The notes beneath the pieces are model-generated. The model was not told the DNA's origin. It made no database searches and saw only the letters and a program-made list of their open reading frames with translations. This document shows positions 1 to 9,532 of a stretch of 52,403 bases of DNA, piece by piece (position 1 is the stretch's first letter; each line of letters opens with the position of its first letter). The stretch spans positions 2,440,530 to 2,492,932 of the forward strand of contig NZ_KB233222.1 in assembly GCF_000314855.2 (NCBI RefSeq), in the 5' to 3' direction. This DNA comes from Providencia burhodogranariea DSM 19968 (lineage in GTDB: Bacteria; Pseudomonadota; Gammaproteobacteria; Enterobacterales; Enterobacteriaceae). A program made the position numbers and the translations under genes.

Positions 1-97
1 CTGCATTTATCATTAAATTATAAAACACCCAATGAGGTTCATCGAGCGTTTTATGCCTGAAAAGTTGTCAACCTATATCAGGGCTAGTCATAACAAA

Positions 98-1285
98 TCA
101 AAGACCTAATGCATACTTGAGCGCAAGCTTTTTTGCTTCTCCAGCTCGCTGAGCGGCCATTAAACCAAGATTACGCATCATTTTTAAACCTGGCAGATTC
201 TCACTAAATGCCATATAAAATATATCCATTCCCGTTTGCATCATTAGGTTATCCGGTAAGCGCCGGCGCTGATAACGTTTCAGTACCTCTAAGGAATGCC
301 ACGGTTCAAGATACTCTTTCGCCTGAGTAACGACTTTAAGCAAAGTTTCTACATCGCGATAACCCAGATTCACACCCTGCCCTGCCAATGGGTTGATAGT
401 ATGTGCAGCATCCCCGACTAAGGCGAGTCCTTCAATCACATAACGGTTCGCATGATGACGGTTTAATGGAAATGCACCTGATGCAAATGCAGTTACTTTA
501 CCTAAACGCTTAGGAAATGCCTCTATAACGGCACTAGTCAATTGATCCATCGACATCGACTGTAAGCGTCGAATTTTCGCTGGACTGTCGTACCAGACCA
601 GAGATGCCCAATTATCATATAAAGGTAAGAAAGCTCTAGGACCCGATGGGAAAAATTGCTGCCACGTTTTTTCTTGCTGTGATTCGGCAGTTTGAACAGT
701 TATCAGCATACATGATTGACGATATTGCCAGCCTCTACTACCAATACCCGCGAGTTTGCGTACTTGTGAATTAGCACCATCAGCACCAACCACCAGCTTA
801 GCTTGTAACTCACGCCCATCATCAAGAGAAATTACCCAATCTTTATGCTCATTAGATTGATAAAGATGAGTTAGTTGTACAGGACAAATGCGCTCAAGGT
901 TGGAATGTTTTTCACATTCACGCCAAAGCGCTAGCTGTAACACACGGTTTTCCACCATAAAACCAAGCTCTGATAAACCTAAATCCTTAGCATCGAAGAC
1001 AACATTACTACCTTGTTCTTCCCAAGTTTCAAGTTGGCGATAAGGAACACAGCGCATTGCTTCAACATGCTGCCAAGCACCTAATTGCTTGAGTAAATCT
1101 ACCGATGAACGACTAATCGCAGAAATACGAACATCAGGTATACTCTTGATATCAAAAGCAGCCGGCTCAATCTTCTCAAGTAATGCAACACGCATACCTT
1201 CTTGAGCAAACCCTAAAGCCGCAGCAGTGCCAGTCATACCTGCACCAACCACGACAACATCATAATATTCTGTTAGTTTATTCAT
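98..1285 (-). CDS. ubiF: 2-octaprenyl-3-methyl-6-methoxy-1,4-benzoquinol hydroxylase UbiF
   Basis: This FAD-dependent monooxygenase carries out a late ring hydroxylation (C6 position) in ubiquinone synthesis, working at the inner membrane. The N-terminal FAD-binding motif GAGMTG is at residues 14-19, and the second FAD motif VGDAAHTINPLAGQG lies near residues 285-300. Length (395 aa) matches the UbiH/F/Visc family. The reading frame can be extended by one GTG codon to 1288, but the ATG at 1285 is the more natural start. It is divergent from miaB, as in E. coli, where a tRNA cluster lies beyond ubiF; that cluster is not in this window. The paralogues UbiH and VisC/UbiI share the fold, and assignment to UbiF rests on sequence resemblance and the miaB neighbour. 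Confidence 0.9.
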   Translation of the reverse strand: MNKLTEYYDVVVVGAGMTGTAAALGFAQEGMRVALLEKIEPAAFDIKSIPDVRISAISRSSVDLLKQLGAWQHVEAMRCVPYRQLETWEEQGSNVVFDAKDLGLSELGFMVENRVLQLALWRECEKHSNLERICPVQLTHLYQSNEHKDWVISLDDGRELQAKLVVGADGANSQVRKLAGIGSRGWQYRQSCMLITVQTAESQQEKTWQQFFPSGPRAFLPLYDNWASLVWYDSPAKIRRLQSMSMDQLTSAVIEAFPKRLGKVTAFASGAFPLNRHHANRYVIEGLALVGDAAHTINPLAGQGVNLGYRDVETLLKVVTQAKEYLEPWHSLEVLKRYQRRRLPDNLMMQTGMDIFYMAFSENLPGLKMMRNLGLMAAQRAGEAKKLALKYALGL

Positions 1286-1677
1286 CACATTAGCTACTAT
1301 TAACTGTTTGATTTACGTAGTGTACCGAAAAATTGTTAAGCTGGCTGGGAATATCTCTACCCGAGACGCTGGTCACTGATGCTTCAAATGAATACAATAC
1401 GAGTTAATTTTTAAAACAATAGGCAATAGCCAGTCTTTGAGGCATCGCATAACTTAGCTTTAGAGCATAGATTCAGGCTATCTTTGCATTTTTTCTATCA
1501 TAGAATGATGTCTATGATCAAAAATGCGTGCGCCTTCCCAAAACTGGACGGGACTTTGGATTTTTACACTAAATAGTTCGAGTCGTAGCGAACAAAGCGA
1601 CGCCTTGAAGTATCACGTGTATACAATGCGTTTCGGAGTCCATTATACTAGCCGCTTCGAAAACACTGGATATAGAC
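1286..1677. other. ubiF-miaB divergent intergenic region
   Basis: About 390 bp separate the two divergent starts and must hold both promoters. I see no convincing -35/-10 pair and no tRNA gene. The only recognisable structure is a shortened ERIC-type repeat close to miaB (1568-1623). Confidence 0.6.
1568..1623. repeat. ERIC remnant (internally deleted)
   Basis: The left part TAAATAGTTCGAGT matches the ERIC end TAAATAATTCGAGT, and the right part CTTGAAGTATCACG matches the opposite ERIC end CTTGAAGTATGACG. Almost the whole palindromic centre is missing. It sits about 55 bp before the miaB start, so it lies in the promoter or leader. Confidence 0.6.
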
Positions 1678-3108
1678 ATGTCGACGAATAAAAAGTTATA
1701 TATTAAAACTTGGGGCTGCCAAATGAATGAGTACGACTCATCAAAAATGGCCTCACTATTAGAAAGTACTCACGGTTATAAAATTACTGAAATTCCTGAA
1801 GAAGCTGACGTGTTGTTACTAAACACCTGTTCAATCCGTGAAAAAGCACAGGAAAAAGTTTTCCATCAACTAGGGCGTTGGAAATTTTTCAAAGACCGCA
1901 ATCCCGATATCATTATTGGTGTGGGTGGCTGCGTTGCATCTCAAGAAGGTGAATTTATCCGACAGCGTGCGCCGAGTGTCGACATCGTCTTCGGCCCACA
2001 AACTCTTCATCGCTTACCGGAAATGATTAATCAGGTTAAAGGTACACGTAGCCCTGTTATCGATATCAGCTTCCCAGAAATTGAAAAGTTTGACCGCCTA
2101 CCGGAGCCAAGAGCCGAGGGACCAACTGCATTTGTATCCATCATGGAAGGCTGTAATAAATACTGTACATTCTGTGTAGTTCCTTATACTCGCGGAGAAG
2201 AAGTTAGTCGTCCATGTGATGACATTCTGTTTGAGATCGCACAATTAGCAGCGCAGGGTGTACGCGAAGTTAACCTATTAGGTCAGAACGTTAATGCCTA
2301 TCGCGGCGCAACCTTTGATGGTGACATTTGTACATTTGCAGAGTTAATTCGTCTTGTCGCTGCAATTGATGGTATCGACCGTGTACGCTTTACGACAAGT
2401 CATCCAATTGAATTTACCGATGACATTATCGAGGTCTATGAAGATACCCCTGAGCTAGTGAGTTATTTGCACTTACCCGTTCAAAGTGGTTCTGACCGCA
2501 TTTTAACTTTAATGAAACGTGCGCATACAGCACTAGAATATAAAGCGATTATTCGTAAATTACGTAAAGCGCGCCCAAATATTCTCATTAGCTCTGACTT
2601 TATTGTTGGTTTCCCCGGTGAAGACAATGATGATTTCGAAAAAACAATGAAACTCATCGCAGATGTTGATTTCGACCTGAGTTTTAGTTTTGTTTATTCT
2701 GCTCGTCCAGGTACCCCTGCTGCAGATTTACCTGATGATGTATCAGAAGAAGAGAAAAAACAGCGCTTGGCAATTCTTCAGCAGCGCATCAACCAGCAAG
2801 CAATGAGATTCAGTCGTGCTATGGTAGGCACGGTACAACGTGTTTTAGTGGAAGGAACTTCGCGTAAAAATATAATGGAAATTTCCGGCCGTACTGATCA
2901 CAACCGCGTCGTGAACTTTGAAGGTTCACCTGATATGATTGGTAACTTTGTTGACGTAGAAATCGTTGATGTTTATGCGAACTCTCTACGTGGAAAAGCC
3001 ATTCGTACCGAAGACCAAATGGATTTACGTGTTAAGGAATCCCCAGCTTCCGTCATCGCACGTACTCGTAAAGAAGATGAGCTTGGTGTTGGTAACTACC
3101 AACCCTAA
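1678..3108 (+). CDS. miaB: tRNA-2-methylthio-N6-dimethylallyladenosine synthase MiaB
   Basis: This radical-SAM methylthiotransferase converts i6A37 to ms2i6A37 in tRNAs reading UNN codons. The N-terminal UPF0004 domain carries three cluster-binding cysteines at C14, C51 and C85. The radical-SAM motif is C159-x3-C163-x2-C166, and a TRAM domain occupies roughly residues 380-445. At 476 aa it is the usual family length. It heads the gene set miaB-ybeZ-ybeY-corC-lnt, with ybeZ starting 14 bp after its stop. The ATG at 1678 gives the conserved N-terminus [17 protein letters not shown]. Confidence 0.97.
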   Translation: MSTNKKLYIKTWGCQMNEYDSSKMASLLESTHGYKITEIPEEADVLLLNTCSIREKAQEKVFHQLGRWKFFKDRNPDIIIGVGGCVASQEGEFIRQRAPSVDIVFGPQTLHRLPEMINQVKGTRSPVIDISFPEIEKFDRLPEPRAEGPTAFVSIMEGCNKYCTFCVVPYTRGEEVSRPCDDILFEIAQLAAQGVREVNLLGQNVNAYRGATFDGDICTFAELIRLVAAIDGIDRVRFTTSHPIEFTDDIIEVYEDTPELVSYLHLPVQSGSDRILTLMKRAHTALEYKAIIRKLRKARPNILISSDFIVGFPGEDNDDFEKTMKLIADVDFDLSFSFVYSARPGTPAADLPDDVSEEEKKQRLAILQQRINQQAMRFSRAMVGTVQRVLVEGTSRKNIMEISGRTDHNRVVNFEGSPDMIGNFVDVEIVDVYANSLRGKAIRTEDQMDLRVKESPASVIARTRKEDELGVGNYQP

Positions 3109-3122
3109 CGATAGGATACTCA

Positions 3123-4193
3123 GTGACTGATAAAAAACCGTTGCAAATCGCAACACAAGAAATCTTTTTAGAGCCCGCAGATAACCAACGCTTAATGAGC
3201 CTTTGCGGGCCATTTGATGACAATATCAAACAGCTTGAACGTCGCCTTGCGATCGAAATTAATCGTCGTGATAACCGTTTCAAGTTATCGGGTAAGGCAC
3301 TTAACATTCAAGCTGCAAGTAAAATTTTACGCCAGCTTTACGTTGAAACAGCTCAAGTACGTGGCATTATCCCTGATATCGATCCAGAGCAAATTCATCT
3401 CGCGATCTCTGAAAGCCGCGTGTTAGAGCAAGCTAACGATAGCGTGCCGGATTATGGCAAAGCAGTAAATATCAAGACCAAACGCGGTGTCATCAAACCT
3501 CGTACACCGAATCAAGCGCAATATATTGCCAATATTTTAGATCATGACATTACGTTTGGGATTGGCCCAGCAGGTACAGGTAAAACTTATCTTGCAGTAG
3601 CCGCTGCTGTTGATGCTTTAGAGCGTCAAGAAGTTCGTCGTATTTTGCTAACACGCCCAGCGGTAGAGGCTGGTGAAAAATTAGGGTTCCTGCCTGGTGA
3701 TTTAAGTCAGAAAGTCGACCCTTATCTGCGCCCACTTTATGATGCGCTATTCGAGATGCTAGGTTTTGAAAAAGTCGAAAAATTGATTGAACGTAATGTT
3801 ATTGAAGTTGCACCATTAGCTTATATGCGTGGTCGTACACTCAATGATGCATTTATTATTTTAGATGAAAGCCAAAACACCACTCTTGAACAAATGAAGA
3901 TGTTCTTAACTCGTATCGGGTTTAATTCAAAAGCTGTTATTACCGGTGATATTACACAAGTTGATTTGCCACGCGGTAATAAATCTGGCTTGCGTCATGC
4001 AATTGAAGTACTTTCTGATGTTGATGACCTTAGTTTTAATTTCTTCCATAGTGAAGATGTTGTGCGCCACCCTGTCGTTGCTAAAGTTGTTATCGCCTAT
4101 GAAAAATGGGAAGAGCAAGACAATAAACGCCGCCAGCAACTAAGAGAAGAAAAAGAGCAACAAAGAGAATTAGAAAAGCAGGAAAATAATTAA
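3123..4193 (+). CDS. ybeZ: PhoH-like ATPase YbeZ
   Basis: A PhoH-family P-loop NTPase that partners the rRNA-processing endoribonuclease YbeY. Walker A GPAGTGKT is at residues 148-155, and the Walker B-like segment FIILDESQN follows near residue 245. The start is GTG at 3123, preceded by AGGA at a suitable distance; the alternative is a later start, but the GTG gives about the family length (356 aa, slightly longer than E. coli). The C-terminus is a charged Glu/Gln/Arg-rich helix. It abuts ybeY directly, which is typical of translational coupling and of the known YbeZ-YbeY partnership. Confidence 0.93.
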   Translation: MTDKKPLQIATQEIFLEPADNQRLMSLCGPFDDNIKQLERRLAIEINRRDNRFKLSGKALNIQAASKILRQLYVETAQVRGIIPDIDPEQIHLAISESRVLEQANDSVPDYGKAVNIKTKRGVIKPRTPNQAQYIANILDHDITFGIGPAGTGKTYLAVAAAVDALERQEVRRILLTRPAVEAGEKLGFLPGDLSQKVDPYLRPLYDALFEMLGFEKVEKLIERNVIEVAPLAYMRGRTLNDAFIILDESQNTTLEQMKMFLTRIGFNSKAVITGDITQVDLPRGNKSGLRHAIEVLSDVDDLSFNFFHSEDVVRHPVVAKVVIAYEKWEEQDNKRRQQLREEKEQQRELEKQENN

Positions 4194-4661
4194 ATGAGTG
4201 AAGTCATTCTTGATTTACAAGTTGCTTGTGAAGAAACAACTGATCTTCCAAGTGAAGCTCTATTTCAACGTTGGTTAGAAGCGGTTTTATCTCAATTTCA
4301 ACCACAAAGCGAAGTCACTATTCGTATTGTTGATGAAGAAGAAAGCCAGCATTTAAACCTAACTTATCGAGGAAAAGACAAGCCAACCAATGTGCTATCT
4401 TTTCCTTTTGAAGCTCCACCCGAAGTTGAATTATCACTACTTGGTGATTTAATCATTTGTCGCCAAGTTGTAGAGCAAGAAGCTATTGAACAACAAAAAA
4501 GCGCAGAAGAACATTGGGCACATATGGTTGTTCATGGCTGCCTGCATCTGCTTGGATATGATCATATCGAAGATGAGGAAGCTGAAGAAATGGAAGGCTT
4601 AGAAACAGAAATTTTAGCTGAATTAGGCTATGCTGATCCTTATCTTGTAGAAAAAGAATGA
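4194..4661 (+). CDS. ybeY: endoribonuclease YbeY (rRNA maturation factor)
   Basis: A zinc-dependent single-strand endoribonuclease needed for 16S rRNA 3'-end maturation and late 70S ribosome quality control. The UPF0054 metal-binding motif [11 protein letters not shown] is at residues 114-124 with its three histidines intact. At 155 aa it is full length. The ATG follows the ybeZ stop codon with no gap, so the two are probably coupled. corC follows after 70 bp. Confidence 0.95.
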   Translation: MSEVILDLQVACEETTDLPSEALFQRWLEAVLSQFQPQSEVTIRIVDEEESQHLNLTYRGKDKPTNVLSFPFEAPPEVELSLLGDLIICRQVVEQEAIEQQKSAEEHWAHMVVHGCLHLLGYDHIEDEEAEEMEGLETEILAELGYADPYLVEKE

Positions 4662-4731
4662 CCTAGCACCTATTTTTATGCTAAATATTAATTTAATAAA
4701 CCATCAATTGGGGAATAAGAAATAAAACGCC

Positions 4732-5616
4732 ATGAGCGACGATAACTCTTCGAGTAATGACAACCCTGGTCCTAAGAAAGGGTTTTTTGCACTTTTAAAC
4801 CACTTGTTCCACGGTGAACCTAAAAACCGTGGTGACTTAGTCGAACTGATCCGTGATTCTGAACAGAACGACCTTATCGATCCCGATACTCGTGACATGC
4901 TAGAAGGCGTCATGGATATTGCCGACCAAAGGGTTCGTGACATTATGATCCCGCGCTCTCAGATTGTGACCCTAAAACGCAATCAAACTTTAGATGAGTG
5001 CCTTGATGTCATCATCGACTCCGCCCACTCTCGTTTTCCTGTTATCAGTGAAGATAAGGATCATATAGAAGGGCTATTAATGGCAAAAGATTTATTGCCA
5101 TTTATGCGAACTGATGCAGAACCATTCAGTATTGATAAAGTATTACGTCAAGCCGTTGTCGTTCCAGAAAGTAAACGTGTCGATCGGTTACTAAAAGAGT
5201 TCCGTTCACTGCGCTATCACATGGCAATTGTGATCGATGAGTTCGGTGGTGTATCAGGGCTTGTTACCATTGAAGATATCTTAGAGCTTATTGTTGGTGA
5301 AATTGAAGATGAGTACGATGACGAAGATAATGTTGATATTCGCCAGCTAAGTCAGCACTCTTACTCAGTAAGAGCCTTAACCCAGATTGAAGACTTCAAT
5401 GAGGCCTTTAATACACACTTTAGCGACGATGAAGTTGATACTGTTGGTGGCCTTGTGATGCAAGCTTTCGGTCATTTACCTTCTCGTGGTGAAACTATTA
5501 CAATTGATGACTATCAATTTAAAGTTGCCATGGCAGATAGCCGTAGGATTATCTTACTCCATGTGAAAATTCCTGACGATGCGCCATTGCCAACTCTGGA
5601 TGAAGAAAAGACTTAA
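4732..5616 (+). CDS. corC: CBS-domain protein CorC/YbeX
   Basis: Two CBS domains (about residues 65-185) are followed by a CorC/HlyC transporter-associated domain (about 205-285). The protein has been linked to Mg2+/Co2+ efflux through CorA and to ribosome and heat physiology next to ybeY. It has no membrane segment and is cytosolic. The sequence is very close to E. coli YbeX across its 294 aa, including the run around [11 protein letters not shown]. Its stop codon overlaps the lnt start by one base (TAATG), so the two are translationally coupled. Confidence 0.93.
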   Translation: MSDDNSSSNDNPGPKKGFFALLNHLFHGEPKNRGDLVELIRDSEQNDLIDPDTRDMLEGVMDIADQRVRDIMIPRSQIVTLKRNQTLDECLDVIIDSAHSRFPVISEDKDHIEGLLMAKDLLPFMRTDAEPFSIDKVLRQAVVVPESKRVDRLLKEFRSLRYHMAIVIDEFGGVSGLVTIEDILELIVGEIEDEYDDEDNVDIRQLSQHSYSVRALTQIEDFNEAFNTHFSDDEVDTVGGLVMQAFGHLPSRGETITIDDYQFKVAMADSRRIILLHVKIPDDAPLPTLDEEKT

Positions 5617-7157
5617 TGAACTTAACGTCATATTATCAAAGTCAGTGGCTACGGCTGCTACTGGCTTTAATCTTTGGAGCCAGTGGTACACTGGCTTTTT
5701 CGCCTTTCGACCTCTGGCCTGCCGCACTCCTATCACTTTTATTTCTCCAATTATTGACACTACACCGTAGCCCAAAACAATCTTTCACGATTGCTTTTGC
5801 ATGGGGTTTTGGTCTATTTGGCGCGGGTGTAAACTGGGTATACGTTAGTATTGCTGATTTTGGTGGGATGCCTGAAGTTGTTAACATTTTTATTGTTATC
5901 TTACTAGCAGCCTATCTCGCTCTTTATCCTGGGCTATTTGGTTATCTCCTCTCAAAATTATTTTCTGCCCCAACGGTATGGCGATTCGTCTTTGCCGCGC
6001 CAGCTTTATGGCAACTTACTGAATTTTTACGTGGCTGGGTGCTTACCGGTTTTCCATGGTTACAGTTCGGTTATAGTCAGATTGATGGGCCAATGAAAGG
6101 GCTAGCACCGATATTTGGTGTCGAAATGATGACACTGATACTCTTTAGTATTAGTGGTTTATTGGCTTTAGCTCTAGTTCGTCGGAGTTATAGCGCATTA
6201 GCCGTTGCCGTTGTTTTATTGTTTGCACCTTTAGCTCTTAAGAACGTTCAGTGGTATACACCTTTAGAATCGAAAAAAACTGAAGTCGCGCTTATTCAGG
6301 GTAATATTGCTCAATCTATGAAATGGGAAGCGAGCTATTTACAGCATACCAAAGATACCTATATGGCACTTTCACAGCCTTATATAGGCAAAGCATCTTT
6401 GATAATCTGGCCTGAGTCCGCCGTTCCTTCTGTCGAATTGGATAATCAAGCTTGGTTAAAATCACTGGATAATTTATTACGTGAATCAAATACCAAGTTG
6501 ATTACAGGTATTGTTGATGCTCGCCCAGCTAATGGTGACTATCAGTTCTATAATACGATGATTGTCTTAGGTGATGAAAAACCCTACCTCTATCCTTCTA
6601 AGAATCGCTATAACAAGCACCATCTTGTACCTTTTGGTGAATATGTACCGTTAGAAGATATTTTGCGCCCTATCGCACCATTCTTTAATCTACCTATGTC
6701 TGGGTTTAGTAGAGGTGATTATCAGCAAGCACAACTAGCCGTTGGCAACATGCACCTTACAGCAGCTATTTGTTATGAAATTATTCTTGGAACTCAGGTC
6801 CGAGATAACTTCAAACCTGATAGTGATTATCTATTAACGGTTTCGAATGATGCTTGGTTTGGAAAATCTATTGGTCCATGGCAACATTTCCAGATGGCGA
6901 GGATGCGAGCACTTGAACTTGGCCGTCCATTGCTTCGCGCAACTAACAATGGTGTAACTGCTATTATTCGTGCGGATGGATCCATTCAAGCTGAATTACC
7001 ACAATTTAAGGCTGCCGTACTTTCTGCCGAAATTACTCCAACTACAGGACTAACGCCTTATGCACGCTGGAGTAATTGGCCAATGTGGGCAATGGTAGTG
7101 GTATTTGTCGTAATTGCTCTATTGCTTGGTCGACGCAAAAAAACAGCTAACTCATAA
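5616..7157 (+). CDS. lnt: apolipoprotein N-acyltransferase Lnt
   Basis: This inner-membrane enzyme adds the third acyl chain to the N-terminal cysteine of lipoproteins, the last maturation step before Lol sorting. An N-terminal multi-pass region (about residues 10-210) precedes a periplasmic nitrilase-like domain. The catalytic triad is visible as E267 (WPES), K334 ([12 protein letters not shown]) and C386 (AAICYE), and a final membrane segment runs near 488-506. At 513 aa it is full length. It ends the miaB-lnt run and overlaps corC by one base. Confidence 0.96.
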   Translation: MNLTSYYQSQWLRLLLALIFGASGTLAFSPFDLWPAALLSLLFLQLLTLHRSPKQSFTIAFAWGFGLFGAGVNWVYVSIADFGGMPEVVNIFIVILLAAYLALYPGLFGYLLSKLFSAPTVWRFVFAAPALWQLTEFLRGWVLTGFPWLQFGYSQIDGPMKGLAPIFGVEMMTLILFSISGLLALALVRRSYSALAVAVVLLFAPLALKNVQWYTPLESKKTEVALIQGNIAQSMKWEASYLQHTKDTYMALSQPYIGKASLIIWPESAVPSVELDNQAWLKSLDNLLRESNTKLITGIVDARPANGDYQFYNTMIVLGDEKPYLYPSKNRYNKHHLVPFGEYVPLEDILRPIAPFFNLPMSGFSRGDYQQAQLAVGNMHLTAAICYEIILGTQVRDNFKPDSDYLLTVSNDAWFGKSIGPWQHFQMARMRALELGRPLLRATNNGVTAIIRADGSIQAELPQFKAAVLSAEITPTTGLTPYARWSNWPMWAMVVVFVVIALLLGRRKKTANS

Positions 7158-7295
7158 TTAAAAACCTCAATTGTGTATAAACCACTCGATTGAGGTGCCA
7201 GCTAAGGATATAACAAATTGAGCTGAGTCACTAAACGTAGTGCTATACTCGCCATAACTATCCTTAAATTACCTTTAAATAATCCGTACATTTCC

Positions 7296-7602
7296 CCTAA
7301 ATAATTCGAGTTGCAGCTAGGCGACAAGAGAATGAGAGACTCGAAATTATGATTTAACTACATCAAAAGTGCCATTTTGGCACTTTTTGCACTTTTTATT
7401 TATAAAATTAAACTAAAAACATAACGGATATACCCGAAATCATATGAGTTGTAGTGAAACGACAAGAGAATGAGAGACTTGAAATGATGATTTAACTATA
7501 GCAAAAGTGGCACTTTGCGCATTTTTTATTTGTAAAATTAAACTAAGAACATGACCGATATATTCAAATAATTTAAGTTATTTCTCGGCAACTTGAAATA
7601 TA
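7296..7602. repeat. tandem ERIC-derived repeats
   Basis: Two diverged copies of a roughly 138-bp unit run in tandem. The shared stretch CGACAAGAGAATGAGAGACT begins at 7322 and again at 7460, and each copy continues into a similar TTTATTTxTAAAATTAAACTAA segment. The first copy begins with the ERIC end CCCTAAATAATTCGAGTTGC. A third, very short ERIC-like piece with only the two outer ends lies at about 7557-7602. Confidence 0.65.
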
Positions 7603-7610
7603 ACCAAGAT

Positions 7611-7662
7611 ATACCCTAAATAATTCGAGTTGCAGCTAGGCGACAAACGAGCGAAGCCCTAG
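7611..7662. repeat. left half of an ERIC interrupted by an IS
   Basis: ATACCCTAAATAATTCGAG and the following bases match the left arm of the ERIC consensus. The match stops at 7662, exactly where the IS5-family inverted repeat begins. The matching right half lies beyond the element at about 8543-8600. Confidence 0.6.
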
Positions 7663-8538
7663 GGGCTGTTGATCTTTGTGTGTTTATTGAACGGCATGGT
7701 GATGTTGTATAATGATTTCGCAAAAAAAACACAACAGAAATCACCATGCCGAGAGCAATACTCACAGAAAAACAGCGGGTTACGCTATGCAAACTTATGA
7801 GAGATACCGGTCGGGCTTACAATAAATTCGAACATAGAATGACCTTTGAAATCATATTATATCGAATGAGAACCGGTTGCCTATGGCGAGATGTTTCCAA
7901 GGAGTTTGGAGGAATGGAGCACTATTTTTAGATGGCTTAATCTTTGGGCTAGAAAGGGTATTATAAGATTAATATTCATCAAGTTATCTAGCTTTTCTGA
8001 TAGCAAATATCTCTTTATTGACGGAACAATTGTACGGGTTCATCAACATGCTACGGGCGCGGCAACAGAAGAAAATGAAGAGAAAGGAAAGAGCCGTGGA
8101 GGTCATTCCACGAAGATCCATTTAGCAGTTGATAGTGATGGTTACCCTGTTAATTTTGAGCTATCCGGTGGACAGAGATACGATATTGTTTTTTGCTGAA
8201 GAAATTGATTGCAAATAGTCCCTCATGTGATTTCACAGTAGCAGATAAAGGTTATGATAGTGAGAAATTTCGGGCTTATTTAACGAATGTAAAAGGCTAG
8301 ACGCCAATGATCCCAAGAAGGAAAGTGAATCTTTTAAACAATGATCATATGGACTGGGAACTTTATAAAGTAAGACATTTTATTGAAAATGCGTTTGCGA
8401 GAATAAAGCATTTTAGAACGATATCAAGTCGATATGATAAATTAACAAGAAATGACTCATCGATGGTTGCCCTATCATTAATCAATATGTGGATACCAAA
8501 ATATCGATGAACAATTATTATATAAATATCAACAGCAC
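7663..8538 (+). mobile_element. degenerate IS5-family insertion sequence
   Basis: The terminal inverted repeats are GGGCTGTTGATCTTT on the left and, read from the other strand, GTGCTGTTGATATTT on the right (13 of 15 identical). The flanks CTAG (7659-7662) and CGAG (8539-8542) look like a 4-bp target duplication with one change, in keeping with the YTAR target preference of IS5-type elements. The 876-bp element encodes one broken DDE transposase. Family is assigned from the protein; the subgroup is not certain. Confidence 0.7.
7746..8510 (+). pseudogene. IS5-family transposase, broken
   Basis: The frame opens with MPRAILTEKQRVTLCKLMRD and is typical of the small IS5-family transposases. It is disrupted in three places: a frameshift near 7890-7915, a second frameshift near 8185-8195, and an in-frame TAG at 8297-8299. 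DDE-type residues can still be read across the pieces: DGTIVR in the middle part, ADKGYDS near 8241-8260, and the Glu in FIENAFARIKHFR near 8385. The element is therefore very unlikely to move on its own. Confidence 0.8.
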
Positions 8539-8542
8539 CGAG

Positions 8543-8600
8543 GGGCATATATAAGTATGTGACTAGTGCGAATGACCAAAATCAATGACGCTGCCGCGCG
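8543..8600. repeat. right half of the interrupted ERIC
   Basis: GGCATATATAAGTATGTGAC corresponds to the central ERIC palindrome (GCATACATAAGTATGTGAC in the intact copies at 43061-43436). The rest of the right arm is degenerate. Together with 7611-7662 it shows that the IS landed inside an ERIC. Confidence 0.5.
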
Positions 8601-8605
8601 AACTA

Positions 8606-9532
8606 TCACGGATATATCAATTGTCCCTGTATGCTTGCAATGCCTACCGTAACTATACTGCCTGCATTAAAACGCAAATAATCATCTTCAATACCATCAG
8701 AAAAAATTATCCCATTTTCAGGCATCAACGATTCCAATTGCAGCGGTGAGTTGTCTTCAATTGTTCCAAATATCAGCTGTATGCCCGTAGTTTTACTGGG
8801 AAAAGGTTCCCTGACACTGAATTGAAGTTTTCTCTCTTCCCAATCAAATCCTTTCGATAACGGATGCTCATCGGCTTCCATTATTGCTCTAGCTCCGGCT
8901 AAAATCGATTGAAACCATCCTGTTGATCCTAATCCTGTTGAAACAATAATCCCAGATGATGATTGAAACTCCTGTTCATTACGCCATTTTATAATATAAC
9001 GGGCTGAAGTATGACTCTTAGGACCGATAAATAAATCATTCACTGCTAATAGGGTTTGCCCATCATTGGTCGTCGCTTGAGCAAAAGTGACAGATTTCTG
9101 TGGCATTTTCCCCTTTAATGTCTTCATCACAACATCATTAAGCTGTCCGATTTCAAAAGGTAGCAACTTACCGTCCCAACGAGAAGGATCTGGATTTATT
9201 GCAATAACAGGTTGGCCATTTAAATATTTTAGTGTATTTGCGACCAATCCATCCTGTCCAATCACAATCACGATATCGCGAGCAGAGAATTGATAGCTCG
9301 GTAATAACGCACGTTCCAATAGCTGGAATCGTCCCAGCGATTTAAGGACAGATTCCGCTTGTACTAACTGCTTCTGATATTGATCATGTTCATCAAGATA
9401 ATCATTTACCTCGACCTGATTATGCTCCAAATAAAACTTCGCCTGTGGCCAAGTATTAAAACGTTCAATTAGCTCCTGTAAGCGCGTTTTTCGGATGACT
9501 AATATAAAGCGTGCATCTTCTAATCCATTCAT
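8606..9532 (-). CDS. NAD-kinase-like protein (ATP-NAD kinase fold)
   Basis: The 308-aa protein has the layout of the NAD kinase/diacylglycerol-kinase fold. A GGDG-like motif appears as GQDG at residues 92-95, keeping the Asp. NPDPSRWDGKLLPF (113-126), AVNDLFIG (164-170) and SSGIIVSTGLGST (192-204) correspond to the NE/D and glycine-rich STPTGST regions of NAD kinases. The first Gly of GGDG is kept and the second is Gln, and the Pro-Thr of STPTGST is Gly-Leu, so activity or substrate may differ from housekeeping NadK. There is an N-terminal extension of about 80 residues with no motif I recognise. It overlaps the upstream SPFH gene by four bases (ATGA), so the two form one operon. The role is unknown; the NrtR neighbour suggests NAD-related metabolism. 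Confidence 0.75.
   Translation of the reverse strand: MNGLEDARFILVIRKTRLQELIERFNTWPQAKFYLEHNQVEVNDYLDEHDQYQKQLVQAESVLKSLGRFQLLERALLPSYQFSARDIVIVIGQDGLVANTLKYLNGQPVIAINPDPSRWDGKLLPFEIGQLNDVVMKTLKGKMPQKSVTFAQATTNDGQTLLAVNDLFIGPKSHTSARYIIKWRNEQEFQSSSGIIVSTGLGSTGWFQSILAGARAIMEADEHPLSKGFDWEERKLQFSVREPFPSKTTGIQLIFGTIEDNSPLQLESLMPENGIIFSDGIEDDYLRFNAGSIVTVGIASIQGQLIYP

Larger units (their letters stand above)
7158..7662. other. intergenic region after lnt, filled with repeats
   Basis: No gene is seen here. A weak hairpin (arms ACCTCAAT 7164-7171 and ATTGAGGT 7189-7196) without a T-run may help end the lnt transcript. From 7296 onward the sequence is a chain of ERIC-derived repeats up to the IS5-family element. 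Confidence 0.6.

Noticed and set aside
1289-1677. The tRNA cluster near ubiF and miaB known from E. coli
   Set aside because: No cloverleaf pattern or CCA end is seen; in E. coli the cluster lies on the far side of ubiF, which is outside the window.
3025-3307. Antisense frames over miaB and ybeZ
   Set aside because: They lie inside well-conserved genes and have no own signals or similarity; they are shadows of the coding frames.
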